64,000 nt of DNA. Origin: Streptomyces sp. WP-1 (GTDB taxonomy: Bacteria > Actinomycetota > Actinomycetes > Streptomycetales > Streptomycetaceae). The stretch is from positions 868,001 through 932,000 of the forward strand of contig NZ_CP123923.1 in assembly GCF_030450125.1 (NCBI RefSeq), read 5' to 3'. Position 1 is the first letter of the stretch; each line of letters starts with the position of its first letter. Shown here piece after piece: positions 47,686 to 54,905 of this stretch. The translations under genes were made by a program, and so were the position numbers. The notes beneath the pieces are model-generated. The model worked only from the letters and a program-made list of their open reading frames with translations. It was not told where the DNA came from and searched no databases.

Positions 47686-48390
47686 TCAGGCCAGCAGGTG
47701 GCCGGTGTGGGAGAGGCGGCGCGCCGCCGACAGCAGGGCGTGGATCTGCGGTCCGACGTGGTCGAGGTCGCGCACGGGGGTGCGGAACGGGATGCGGGCG
47801 TCGTGGTGGGAGCGCCGGTGTTCCAGGCGGAGGGTCAGGCCGTAGCGGTCGATAGCCACCGGGACCACCTTGATCACGCCGGGCTCCGGGCGTGGCCGTA
47901 CGAGCCGCAGCAGCCGGGGCACGAGGTCGGCGTGGTCGTCCACGAGGTGGGTCAGCAGGCCCGCCTCGCTGGTGGCCAGCGGATCGAGTTCGGTCGCCTC
48001 CAGTTCCTGGAGGGTGACGTACGCGCGTCCGCCGGAGTCCTCCAGGACGCCCTGTCCGAACTCCATGCACGTGCTGTCGGTGGCGTCCGGGTCGTACGGC
48101 GCACGCAGCACCCCGGTCAGGGTGACGCGGGCGCGCAGCCGGTCGCGTACCGGCGTGGGCGCTATGTCGGTGAGTTCCAGGCGGACCGGGACCCGTACGG
48201 GCGACGGGGTGCCGGTGCCTTCCCAGGCGGCGTGCAGATGGAAATGTCCCATCGCACCGGTGCCGTCGAGTCGGCGGATCTCATGGTGCCGGCCGTCGCT
48301 GACGACGGTCATCGAGTGGGCGGCGGCCAGGATCGACCGGACACGCTCGGCGGCCGTCGGCGCGCTGGCAGGACTGGGGGTACGACGCAT
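47686..48390 (-). CDS. DUF2470-like protein, iron-regulated
   Basis: 234 residues. The C-terminal region (LLTHLVDDHADLVPRLLRLVRP...VIKVVPVAIDRYGLTLRLE) has the HxxDH-type helix and strand pattern of DUF2470, the small domain that follows the split-barrel in HugZ-type haem oxygenases and related flavin-fold proteins. The N-terminal part (ERVRSILAAAHSMTVVSDGRHHEIRRLDGTGAMGHFHLH...) may be a diverged split-barrel. A near-perfect iron box lies 26 bases upstream. Haem or siderophore handling is a reasonable guess. I cannot point to haem ligands with confidence. Confidence 0.65.
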   Translation of the reverse strand: MRRTPSPASAPTAAERVRSILAAAHSMTVVSDGRHHEIRRLDGTGAMGHFHLHAAWEGTGTPSPVRVPVRLELTDIAPTPVRDRLRARVTLTGVLRAPYDPDATDSTCMEFGQGVLEDSGGRAYVTLQELEATELDPLATSEAGLLTHLVDDHADLVPRLLRLVRPRPEPGVIKVVPVAIDRYGLTLRLEHRRSHHDARIPFRTPVRDLDHVGPQIHALLSAARRLSHTGHLLA

Positions 48391-48415
48391 CCGGGCCCTC
48401 CAGGACCAGGGAAAG

Positions 48416-48434
48416 TAAGGTAAGCCTAACCTAA
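48416..48434. promoter_or_regulatory. iron box upstream of the DUF2470 operon
   Basis: On the minus strand TTAGGTTAGGCTTACCTTA differs from the consensus at one position. It sits 26 bases before the start codon, overlapping the likely promoter. Confidence 0.92.
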
Positions 48435-48476
48435 CTCACACCCTTCTTGGTTGGCCAGTCGCCCCGCACGCACGGA

Positions 48477-48514
48477 GCCCCTCCACCGGCCGGGACGATC
48501 ACCGGTGAAGGGGC
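48477..48514. terminator. terminator hairpin of the glucanase gene
   Basis: A 13-base stem with one mismatch (GCCCCTCCACCGG / CCGGTGAAGGGGC) and a 12-base loop, 60 bases after the stop of the leftward GH64 gene. Confidence 0.7.
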
Positions 48515-48573
48515 GTGCGCGCGTCGCGCGTGCGGGCTGACGGCTCGTCAGGCGCGCGTGAGCCGGCGAGCTG

Positions 48574-49938
48574 TCAGTAGCCGACCGCGACCTCCATCCA
48601 CTGCGGGCCGTCCATCGAGGTGTACGCGGCCTGGCCCGCCACGTCGTCGTACGGGAAGCCGTACGCCAGGTGGCCGATCGCGTGGTCGTGCCAGTACTTG
48701 GCGTACCAGTTGGCCGGGTCGCCGCCGTAGAACTTCGACGGGTCCTGCTGCTGCGCGGCCGGCAGGTTCGCGGTGTGCCGGTTGAGCGCGGCGCACAGGG
48801 CGGCGTTGGAGGCGAGGGATCCGGCGCAGCCGAAGATGTTCGAGGTGGACTCGTTCACGCCGACCGAATTGGCGTACGCCGTGAAGTAGTTGGCGTTCGC
48901 GCCGCCCGCCCGGAAGCTCGGGTCGCTGCCGGGAGCGATGATCCGGTACGGCGCCTGGGTCTGGGCCAGGACCTTGAACTGCTGCGGCACGGAGTTCTGG
49001 AAGTTCTGGAACACCTGGTCGCGGGTCATGGTGAACAGGTCCTGGGCGTCGCCCAGTTGGATGTCCTGTCCGCTGTGCGAGTGCAGCCGGATCGCCAGCG
49101 GCAGGCCCCAGGCGTCGACCCGGGTGGTGTTGCCGCTGAACGAGGACGTGCCGGTGGTGAACTCGATGAAGTCGTAGTACTGGCCGTTCGGGGAGCCGAC
49201 GTAGAAGTACATGCGCTGGGCGGGGGCGGCGACGATGTCCACGTAGGGCTGCTCGGCGATGGAGTGCTCCTGGCCGTTGTAGCTCCAGTAGACCTGGCTG
49301 TCCGGGTACGCGCCGCCCGTCCGGTTGAGCACCTTCACCTTCATGACGGCCGAGGACGGCGGGATGTCGTCGGTGGTGCCCCAGAAGGCGTCCGGAGGCG
49401 TGGTGCCGCCGGAGCCGCCGTAGACCTGGAACTCCCACAGGGAGTAGCCGTACGGGGTGGCGCGCTGGGTGCCGTACATCCGGACGTACCGTCCGGAGCC
49501 GCTCACGTTCAGGTTCTGTACGCCGCCGGGGCCGGCGGTGGTCGAATAGACGGTGGTCCAGGGGCCGTTCGGGTCCGTGGCCGTCTGGAGGGTGAAGGCC
49601 TTGGCGTAGGCGGCCTCCCATTTCAGGGTGACCTGGGTGAGGGGCTGGACCGAGCCGAGATCGACCATGATCCACTGTGGGTCGGCGAACGCGCTGGACC
49701 AGCGGGTCTGGTCATTGCCGTCCACCGCCTGCGCGGCGCCGAAGGAGGCGTTCTCGGTGGAGGAGGCGGTGGCGGGTCTGCCCTGGGAGAGCAGGGTGCC
49801 CGCGGCGCGGGCGGGGCTCTGGGAGGTGACGGTGAGTCCGAGCGCCGCGACGAGCGCGATCAGCAGCGCGAGGACGAGGTGGGGCCGGGACCGGGGTCGT
49901 CCCGGCGCGCGGCGTGGTGAGACGGAGCCGACTGGCAT
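48574..49938 (-). CDS. secreted beta-1,3-glucanase (GH64) with F5/8-type carbohydrate-binding domain
   Basis: 454 residues from ATG 49938 (GAGGAG upstream). A long signal peptide, with an Arg-rich start that could suit either Sec or Tat, ends near ARAAG. Residues about 50-180 are a discoidin-like module (ATASSTENASFGAAQAVDGNDQTRWSSAFADPQWIMVDLG...YVRMYGTQRATPYGYSLWEFQVYG). The catalytic domain follows, with the Glu in YYDFIEFTTGT and the Asp in TRVDAWGLPLAIRLHS, the GH64 acid/base pair. It cleaves long beta-1,3-glucans of fungal walls to oligosaccharides. A GAGAGCGCTCTC operator just upstream points to LacI-type sugar control. Confidence 0.92.
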   Translation of the reverse strand: MPVGSVSPRRAPGRPRSRPHLVLALLIALVAALGLTVTSQSPARAAGTLLSQGRPATASSTENASFGAAQAVDGNDQTRWSSAFADPQWIMVDLGSVQPLTQVTLKWEAAYAKAFTLQTATDPNGPWTTVYSTTAGPGGVQNLNVSGSGRYVRMYGTQRATPYGYSLWEFQVYGGSGGTTPPDAFWGTTDDIPPSSAVMKVKVLNRTGGAYPDSQVYWSYNGQEHSIAEQPYVDIVAAPAQRMYFYVGSPNGQYYDFIEFTTGTSSFSGNTTRVDAWGLPLAIRLHSHSGQDIQLGDAQDLFTMTRDQVFQNFQNSVPQQFKVLAQTQAPYRIIAPGSDPSFRAGGANANYFTAYANSVGVNESTSNIFGCAGSLASNAALCAALNRHTANLPAAQQQDPSKFYGGDPANWYAKYWHDHAIGHLAYGFPYDDVAGQAAYTSMDGPQWMEVAVGY

Positions 49939-49995
49939 GGGCGCACTCCTCGAACGGGTGGGGACCGTGCTGGAGACCGAACCGTGACGCAGCCT

Positions 49996-50007
49996 GAGAG
50001 CGCTCTC
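49996..50007. promoter_or_regulatory. CebR-like LacI-family operator
   Basis: GAGAGCGCTCTC is a perfect 12-base palindrome with the CGC core typical of LacI regulators such as CebR (core GAGCGCTC). It lies 57 bases upstream of the glucanase ATG. Confidence 0.7.
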
Positions 50008-50462
50008 GGGTGAGGGTGATGGTGGCAAGCCCGCCGGGGCCAGTCAATGGGTTGTTCACAAATGAACGGCAGTGCAGCGGAATTCGTTCGGCTCTCGAAC
50101 ACCGGGCCCGTGCGGGCGGTGCCGGTCGGCGTCCCGCTGGGGCCGTCGTTGAGCCTTCACCGACGCGCAGAGGGCCCGCCCTCTTGCGCGTGGCCGACGC
50201 CTTCCGCCTGCCGCAAGGCCAGTTCCCACCCCTTGACGGCCGGCCACCCCGTGTGACCTGGACCACACATCCGTAAGCCTTCCCACCGGACGGCCGGAGG
50301 CGTACGTTCCGGTTTACCTCGCGACGGCGCCCCCAAGGCGTCGGCCCGCCGAGCCTGGGACGGCGGGCCAGCGGGGGCCAATTCCGCTGACCCTCGAAGG
50401 CCGGCACGGGCCGGTCCGAAAAAGGAAGTCGGGCAGCGGTGCACCCTTGCTATGGTGCGCCG
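50008..50462. other. intergenic region, no supported gene
   Basis: 455 bases between the divergent glucanase and VOC genes. Short frames here have no family features. The right half carries Gly/Pro-coding GC-rich sequence with inverted repeats (GGCGCCCCCAAGGCGTCGG) but no clear terminator or RNA. Confidence 0.45.
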
Positions 50463-50897
50463 ATGTCATCGATCAGGACGATCCAGGTCACCTTCGACTG
50501 CGCCGATCCCGAGCGTGTCGCCCGGTTCTGGTGCGAGGTGTTGGGATACGAGGTTCCGCCGCCACCGGAGGGCTTCGCCGGCTGGGGCGATTTCGACCGC
50601 TCGCTGCCGGCCGAGCGGCAGGGCGCGGCGTTCGCCTGCGCCGATCCCTCGGGTGTGGGGCCGCGGCTGTTCTTCCAGCGCGTTCCCGAGGGGAAGGTCG
50701 TGAAGAACAGGGTGCACATCGATGTCCGGGTCGGCACCGGGCTCGTGGGTGAGGAGCGGCTGGCCGCGCTGGAGGCCGAGTGCGCGCGGCTGGTCGCGCT
50801 CGGCGCGGTGCGGGTCCAGCTCCTGCGTGCCGACGGCTTCGACGAGTCGTGCCTCATCATGCGGGACATCGAGGGAAACGAGTTCTGTCTCGACTGA
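50463..50897 (+). CDS. VOC-superfamily (glyoxalase/bleomycin-resistance-like) protein
   Basis: 144 residues from ATG 50463 (MSSIRTIQVTFDCADPERVARFWCEVLGY). A typical opening of the glyoxalase_6 group is followed by WGDFDRSLPAERQGAAFACADPSGVGPRLFFQRVPEGKVVKNRVHIDVRVG and ends with RDIEGNEFCLD, which supplies the metal-ligand Glu. The family is vicinal-oxygen-chelate. Members of this subgroup usually have unknown substrates. Monocistronic. Confidence 0.88.
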   Translation: MSSIRTIQVTFDCADPERVARFWCEVLGYEVPPPPEGFAGWGDFDRSLPAERQGAAFACADPSGVGPRLFFQRVPEGKVVKNRVHIDVRVGTGLVGEERLAALEAECARLVALGAVRVQLLRADGFDESCLIMRDIEGNEFCLD

Positions 50898-51005
50898 CCT
50901 CCCCGCCGCACGCGGCCGGGAGTCGCGGGGCTGTGGATCTCGTCCGGTCCTGGAGTCGGCGAACACGCGGGCGAGGACCTGGGCGGCGGGGTCGTACGGA
51001 CCGGG

Positions 51006-51599
51006 CTACGCGCCCCGGTCGCCCGCGTCGGTCGCCCTGGCCGCGGCCGTCCGGGCGGCCCGCGCCGCCGCCGGCCAGCCGTAACCGAACAGCCATCCGC
51101 CGAGGACATCGGTGGGCCAGTGCACCCTCAGGACGAGGCGGCTCAGGCCGACGGCGCAGCCGGCCCCGTAGGCGGCCGTCCGCGAGCCCGTGACCAGACC
51201 GGTGGCCAGCAGCGCGGTCGCCGTGTGGCGGGAGGGGTAGCTCGCCCCGTGGAAGGGGGCGAACCGGCCTGCCTGGGGCGGGCGTCGGCGGCCGACGGCT
51301 CGGCACATCGCGGTGCGGGTCACGTCTGCGGCGGCCAGGACCGCGAGGGGCAGCCGGCGGTCGGCGGCCGACCGGCGGGTCCGGCCGGATAGGCGCAGAC
51401 AGCGCGCGGCGGTCGCCGTACAGGCCACCGGACGCGACCCCAGCGCGGTCACGGCCAGCCACGCCCGGCGGGAGAGCCCCGTGCGCGGGGCAGGCACCCT
51501 GATGCCCCGGTCGAGCGCGGCCAGGACCCTCTCGTGCCGGGCGGCGACGGACAGCGGCACCGCGCCCAGCAGTCCGGCCGCGGCACGGCACCGGCTCAT
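51006..51599 (-). CDS. PAP2-family phosphatase, membrane-associated
   Basis: 197 residues from ATG 51599. The three phosphatase signatures are recognisable: RTAMCRAVGRRRPP (motif 1, with the Lys position occupied by Arg), YPSRHTATALLATGL (motif 2, PSRH rather than PSGH) and GLSRLVLRVHWPTDVLGGWLFGY (motif 3 with the catalytic His and Asp). Hydrophobic segments surround them, as in small bacterial lipid-phosphate phosphatases. It may dephosphorylate undecaprenyl diphosphate or related lipids. Arg/Ala-rich loops and the shifted motif 1 suggest a diverged member. Confidence 0.82.
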   Translation of the reverse strand: MSRCRAAAGLLGAVPLSVAARHERVLAALDRGIRVPAPRTGLSRRAWLAVTALGSRPVACTATAARCLRLSGRTRRSAADRRLPLAVLAAADVTRTAMCRAVGRRRPPQAGRFAPFHGASYPSRHTATALLATGLVTGSRTAAYGAGCAVGLSRLVLRVHWPTDVLGGWLFGYGWPAAARAARTAAARATDAGDRGA

Positions 51600-52101
51600 G
51601 GGTTCCGGCACGGGTGTTCGTCCCGTCGGGAGCGGTGTGGGCCGGGGGTGCGCCGTTCCCTCGGGTCGCGCACCCCCGGCCATGTCCTTCCGCGCGACAG
51701 AGGCTCGCGGGTGTCCGCCTCGGTGGGACCCGCGCCGGAAGGACGCTTCAGGGGGGAGGAGTCCGGTCGCGGCTCCAGGCTCGCGCCGACCGGCTGGTGG
51801 CGGAGTAGCGGCCGTACGACACCGGCCGGGCTGTGCGGCGCGCCGCGCGAACGGCGGCGGGCGTCGAGTGGGGCGGGCACCCGGTACCTCCCGAGGGCAT
51901 GCGGTCCTGACGTCGGTCAGGAACCATCAGCCGGGAGGCGGTTCGGACAGGAGGTCCAGGCGGGATCCATCGCCGGGGTCGAGTCAACAGGTGTACGCGG
52001 TACCGGTCAAGTGCTTCGCCGGCCGATCGGCGCGCGAACGCCCGCCCGGCGGCACACCGGTTGTCCGGTTCGCCGGGCGCTCTTACGGTGGGACGGCATA
52101 C
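51600..52101. other. intergenic region, no supported gene
   Basis: About 500 bases between the leftward PAP2 gene and the fluoride riboswitch. I see no credible gene. The sequence TCTTAC at 52081-52086 may belong to the promoter of the riboswitch transcript. Confidence 0.45.
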
Positions 52102-52150
52102 GGCGGTGGGGCTCGCCGTCAACCGCGGTCGTGCCGCCAACGGTCCCTGT
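52102..52150 (+). promoter_or_regulatory. fluoride riboswitch (crcB motif), copy 1
   Basis: GGCGGTGGGGCTCGCC forms the first stem (GGCGG with UCGCC, one G-U) and a loop carrying GGGGC. TCAACCGCGGTCGTGCCGC gives the conserved ACCGC and the second hairpin (GCGG/CCGC). CCAACGGTCCCTG carries GTCCC (52143-52147), which pairs with the loop to make the pseudoknot. This is the most diverged copy. TCCCTG (52144-52149) can also pair with CAGGGA (52163-52168), hiding the Shine-Dalgarno AGGGAGG of the gene at 52180; the two pairings exclude each other, so fluoride should turn translation on. Confidence 0.8.
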
Positions 52151-52179
52151 TCGGTGTTCGAGCAGGGAGGACCGCTGTC

Positions 52180-52398
52180 ATGGCTGACCGTCGTGAGCAC
52201 GACCTGGTCGGGCTCGTCGCCACGCTGGTGCTGTGCCTGGTGGGTGCCGCCGTCCTCGCCGGAGCCGCCAGTCTCGTCCTCGGCCTGCCGCTGCCCGCCA
52301 CCGTGATCGCCGTCCTGGTCATCGGCGTCGGTACCTGGCTGCCGTCGGCCGTGCGCGGCCGCTCGGCGCCGGACGGCGGCCCCGGGCAGCGGCCGTGA
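52180..52398 (+). CDS. 72-residue two-helix membrane protein under fluoride riboswitch
   Basis: ATG 52180 follows AGGGAGG by nine bases. Two hydrophobic helices are visible: LVGLVATLVLCLVGAAVLAGAASLVLGL (about 9-36) and ATVIAVLVIGVGTWLPSAV (about 40-58), with a short basic N-terminus (MADRREHD) and a polar tail. It is half the length of CrcB/Fluc (about 125 residues, four helices) and lacks an obvious Fluc motif. Control by a fluoride riboswitch and location in the island suggest a role in fluoride stress. Which one is unknown: channel, pump accessory or membrane-stress protein. Confidence 0.75.
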   Translation: MADRREHDLVGLVATLVLCLVGAAVLAGAASLVLGLPLPATVIAVLVIGVGTWLPSAVRGRSAPDGGPGQRP

Positions 52399-52406
52399 CG
52401 CCCCGC

Positions 52407-53708
52407 TCAGGGGACGCGCAGGGCGAGTACGGCGACATCGTCGTTCTGGACGTCGCTCATCCGGTTGAGCAGTTCGTCGCGGAAGACGGCCAGTGGCTCG
52501 CGGGCGAGTGCCGTCGCGTGCTGGCGCAGCCGTGTCAGACCCCGGCCGATGTCCTCGCCGGGGCGTTCGACGAGGCCGTCGGTGTACAGGAGGAGGGTGG
52601 CGCCGGGCGGCAGCGTGATGGTCGCCGTGTCCCGGGTGAGCGCCGGGTCGACCCCGAGGATGGGGGCGTGTCCGCCTTCCAGCAGCAGTGTGTGGCCGTC
52701 GGGCTGGGCCAGCAGGGGCGGGAGGTGGCCGGCGTTGGTCCAGGTGAGCCGCCAGGGGCCGGTGCCGGATGTCTCGACGCGCGCGATGACGGCGGTCACC
52801 AGCTCGATGCTGGTCAGGCCCTGCATCACCCTGTCCAGGCGGCACATGATGCCCGCCAGGTCGTCGCCGCCGCTGTCGAAGGCGAGCGCGCGCAGCATGT
52901 TGCGCAGCTGCCCCATGCGGACGGCGGCGGCCAGGTCGTGGCCGACGACGTCCCCGATGGCGAGGACGGCCGAGCCGTCGGGCAGCGGGAAGGCGTCGTA
53001 CCAGTCGCCGCCGACCTCGGCCCGTTCACGGGCGGCCAGGTAGCGGGTGGCGAGCTGGAGGTGGTCCAGGCCGGTCAGGTCGGGCAGGAGGGAGAGCTGG
53101 AGCTGCTCGGCGGTGTGCTCCTGGAGGGCGTACAGCCGGGCGTTGTCCAGGGCGAGGGCCGCGCGGTGGCCCAGGTCGGCGGCGAGCGCCTGCTCCTGCT
53201 CGTCGAACGGCGGTGCCCCGGCGCGGCGGACGAAGGTGAGGGCGCCCAGTTCCTGCCGTCGTACGCGCATGGGCACGATCAGCGCGCTGTGGGCGCCGAG
53301 CGTGCGGTACAGGGCCCACTGGGCGGCGCGCAGCGGGTCGGCCGGGTCGGGTGCGCCGAAGTCGGTGACCAGGACGGGGCCCGCGCCGCGCAGCACCTTC
53401 GCCAGCGCGCAGGCCGAGTCGTCCGGGCCGGGGAGCAGCCCTCCGGACAGCACGCGCAGCGCCCGTTCCGTGTCCCGGTCGGTGACGCTGAGACGCCGTA
53501 GCCCCTCGCCCTCCACCACGTCCACGACGCAGGCGTCGGCCAGCTGCGGCACGACCAGCCGGGCGAGTCTGCGCAACGCCTCCTGCGCGTCCAGCCCGGA
53601 GGCCAGCGCGCGGCTCACATCGGCGAGCAGCCGCAGCCGGGCGGCGGCGACCTCCGGTGGCAGCGCCTCGGACGGTACGGCCGCCTGGGGCGTCGGTTCT
53701 CGTTTCAT
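52407..53708 (-). CDS. GAF-SpoIIE (PP2C-type) protein phosphatase
   Basis: 433 residues from ATG 53708. A GAF domain (about 25-180: LLADVSRALASGLDAQEALRRLARLVVPQLADACVV...LGALTFVRRAG...LGHRAALALDNARLYALQEHTAEQLQLSLLP) is followed by the SpoIIE/PP2C domain: RAEVGGDWYDAFPLPDGSAVLAIGDVVGHDLAAAVRMGQ and LLLYTDGLVERPGEDIGRGL, with metal-binding Asp in GGDWYD, IGDVVGHD and YTDGL, and NDDVAVLALR at the end. Such enzymes dephosphorylate anti-sigma-factor antagonists in stress signalling. A fluoride riboswitch precedes it by 64 bases, an unusual association. Confidence 0.9.
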   Translation of the reverse strand: MKREPTPQAAVPSEALPPEVAAARLRLLADVSRALASGLDAQEALRRLARLVVPQLADACVVDVVEGEGLRRLSVTDRDTERALRVLSGGLLPGPDDSACALAKVLRGAGPVLVTDFGAPDPADPLRAAQWALYRTLGAHSALIVPMRVRRQELGALTFVRRAGAPPFDEQEQALAADLGHRAALALDNARLYALQEHTAEQLQLSLLPDLTGLDHLQLATRYLAARERAEVGGDWYDAFPLPDGSAVLAIGDVVGHDLAAAVRMGQLRNMLRALAFDSGGDDLAGIMCRLDRVMQGLTSIELVTAVIARVETSGTGPWRLTWTNAGHLPPLLAQPDGHTLLLEGGHAPILGVDPALTRDTATITLPPGATLLLYTDGLVERPGEDIGRGLTRLRQHATALAREPLAVFRDELLNRMSDVQNDDVAVLALRVP

Positions 53709-53772
53709 GGCGCTCCTCCGGGCGTCCCTGGGGCGGTGGGGGCTCCGGACCGCCTGTCCGGTGGGATCGCGG

Positions 53773-53829
53773 GTAGAGGCCATCAGCGCGGCGCGGACCG
53801 GGCGGTTGCACACGGCGAGCCTCATCGCC
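53773..53829 (-). promoter_or_regulatory. fluoride riboswitch (crcB motif), copy 2
   Basis: Read leftward: GGCGATGAGGCTCGCC (53829-53814), a spacer with the conserved ACCGC, then GCTGATGGCCTCTAC (53787-53773). The loop GAGGC pairs with GCCTC to form the pseudoknot. The middle hairpin region is about eight bases longer than in the other copies. It faces the phosphatase gene that starts at 53708. CCTC could also pair with GAGG in that gene's Shine-Dalgarno. Confidence 0.92.
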
Positions 53830-54080
53830 GTCCTACGCACCGATGCCCCGCCCGGGCGCCGCGCAATCCCTCCTCACCCCCTCCGACCACCGGCGGCGGA
53901 CGTCTTCGGCGGCCCGTACCGTGAAGGTGAGACGGACGGTGGAGGGGCCCACCGCCCACCGCGGCACGGCGCCGCCGACGGCCCCTGCCCGACGAGGGTG
54001 GTGATCCGGATGGGTGAAACCCAGGGCCGGACGGACGGCCGGGCGGCGGCCCGGCCGCCACGGTCCGACGGCGGCGCGTC

Positions 54081-54275
54081 ATGAGCGGCCTCGCCGACCC
54101 GGTCGCCCGCGTCCTGCGCCACGGCACCGGGCCCGCCGCCCGCCGCGCCGCCGCCGAGCAGGCCGACCGGCTGTGGGCGCGGGGCGTCGCGGCACGCGCG
54201 GTCTTCCGCCCCGGGTACGGCGGCTGGGCGGTCCTCGTCTTCAGGGCTCCGGTCAGGAAGCGCCCGCGCGAGTGA
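54081..54275 (+). CDS. small hypothetical protein
   Basis: 64 residues: MSGLADPVARVLRHGTGP, a helical AARRAAAEQADRLWARGVAARAVF, then a strand-like PGYGGWAVLVF and a basic tail. It is compact and has high GC3. No strong Shine-Dalgarno is visible and there is no recognised family. It lies between two fluoride riboswitches but is not preceded by one in its own direction. Confidence 0.4.
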   Translation: MSGLADPVARVLRHGTGPAARRAAAEQADRLWARGVAARAVFRPGYGGWAVLVFRAPVRKRPRE

Positions 54276-54371
54276 CCGGGGCCGGTACCGAACGGCGGGA
54301 CGCGGGCGGCCTGGTCGGCGTCGGCGCGGCGGACGTGGCAGGACGCGCGCCGGATGACGCACTATGGAGTC

Positions 54372-54420
54372 GGCGATGAGGCTCGCCCTTGACCGCACAT
54401 CCCGTGCTGATGGCCTCTAC
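54372..54420 (+). promoter_or_regulatory. fluoride riboswitch (crcB motif), copy 3
   Basis: GGCGATGAGGCTCGCC (stem GGCGA/UCGCC), a central hairpin GCAC-ATCCC-GTGC after GACC, and GCTGATGGCCTCTAC. Loop GAGGC (54379-54383 region) pairs with GCCTC at 54413-54417. A CACTAT sequence just upstream (54359-54364) is a possible -10 box, also present before copy 5. The next good gene start is DUF211 at 54621, so a leader of about 200 bases intervenes. Confidence 0.95.
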
Positions 54421-54620
54421 CTCTGCCGGTCGGACGGCCGCCGCGGCTGCCCGCCGGCGGTCACGAGCCAGGAGGTGCCGTCGCCCTTGCCGCTCCCGAG
54501 CACGCCGACACGAGCCCTTTCGGGGCCGTTCCACGTCCGTCTCCGCCCGGCCCTTTCACGCCTCCCCCCGAACCCGCCCTCCGCCCCGGCTGCCTGAACC
54601 CCCGCCAGAAGGAGTTGGAC

Positions 54621-54905
54621 ATGCCCGTACGACGGCTGGTCCTGGACGTCGACAAGACGATCGACGAGCCCGATCTGATCCACCTCGCGTCGGTGATCGA
54701 GTCCGCGCCCGGCGTGAAGGCGGTGAACATCGCGGTCACCGAGATCGACATCGAGACCGTCGGCACGAACGTCACGGTGGAGGGCGACGACATCGACGTC
54801 GGCGCGCTGACCGAGGCGATCCAGCACACCGGCGCGGTCGTCCACAGCATCGACGAGATCGTGGCCGGCGCCTATCTGCTGGACAACAAGCCGCGTTCGC
54901 GATGA
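54621..54905 (+). CDS. DUF211 protein
   Basis: 94 residues from ATG 54621, eight bases after AAGGAG. It matches DUF211 almost end to end: RRLVLDVDKTIDEPDLIHLASVIESAPGVKAVNIAVTEIDIETVGTNVTVEGDDIDVGALTEAIQHTGAVVHSIDEIVAG. The family has a ferredoxin-like beta-alpha-beta fold, is best known from archaea, and has no firm function; an allosteric small-ligand or metal sensor is possible. Its stop overlaps the start of the membrane protein that follows (ATGA). The operon is downstream of a fluoride riboswitch. Confidence 0.9.
   Translation: MPVRRLVLDVDKTIDEPDLIHLASVIESAPGVKAVNIAVTEIDIETVGTNVTVEGDDIDVGALTEAIQHTGAVVHSIDEIVAGAYLLDNKPRSR

Noticed and set aside
50010..50276. 88-codon ORF in the glucanase/VOC intergenic region
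   Set aside because: Composition and lack of a start signal match random frames; no domain seen.
54081..54275. Small ORF as a CrcB/Fluc fluoride channel
   Set aside because: It has no membrane helices and no Fluc motifs.
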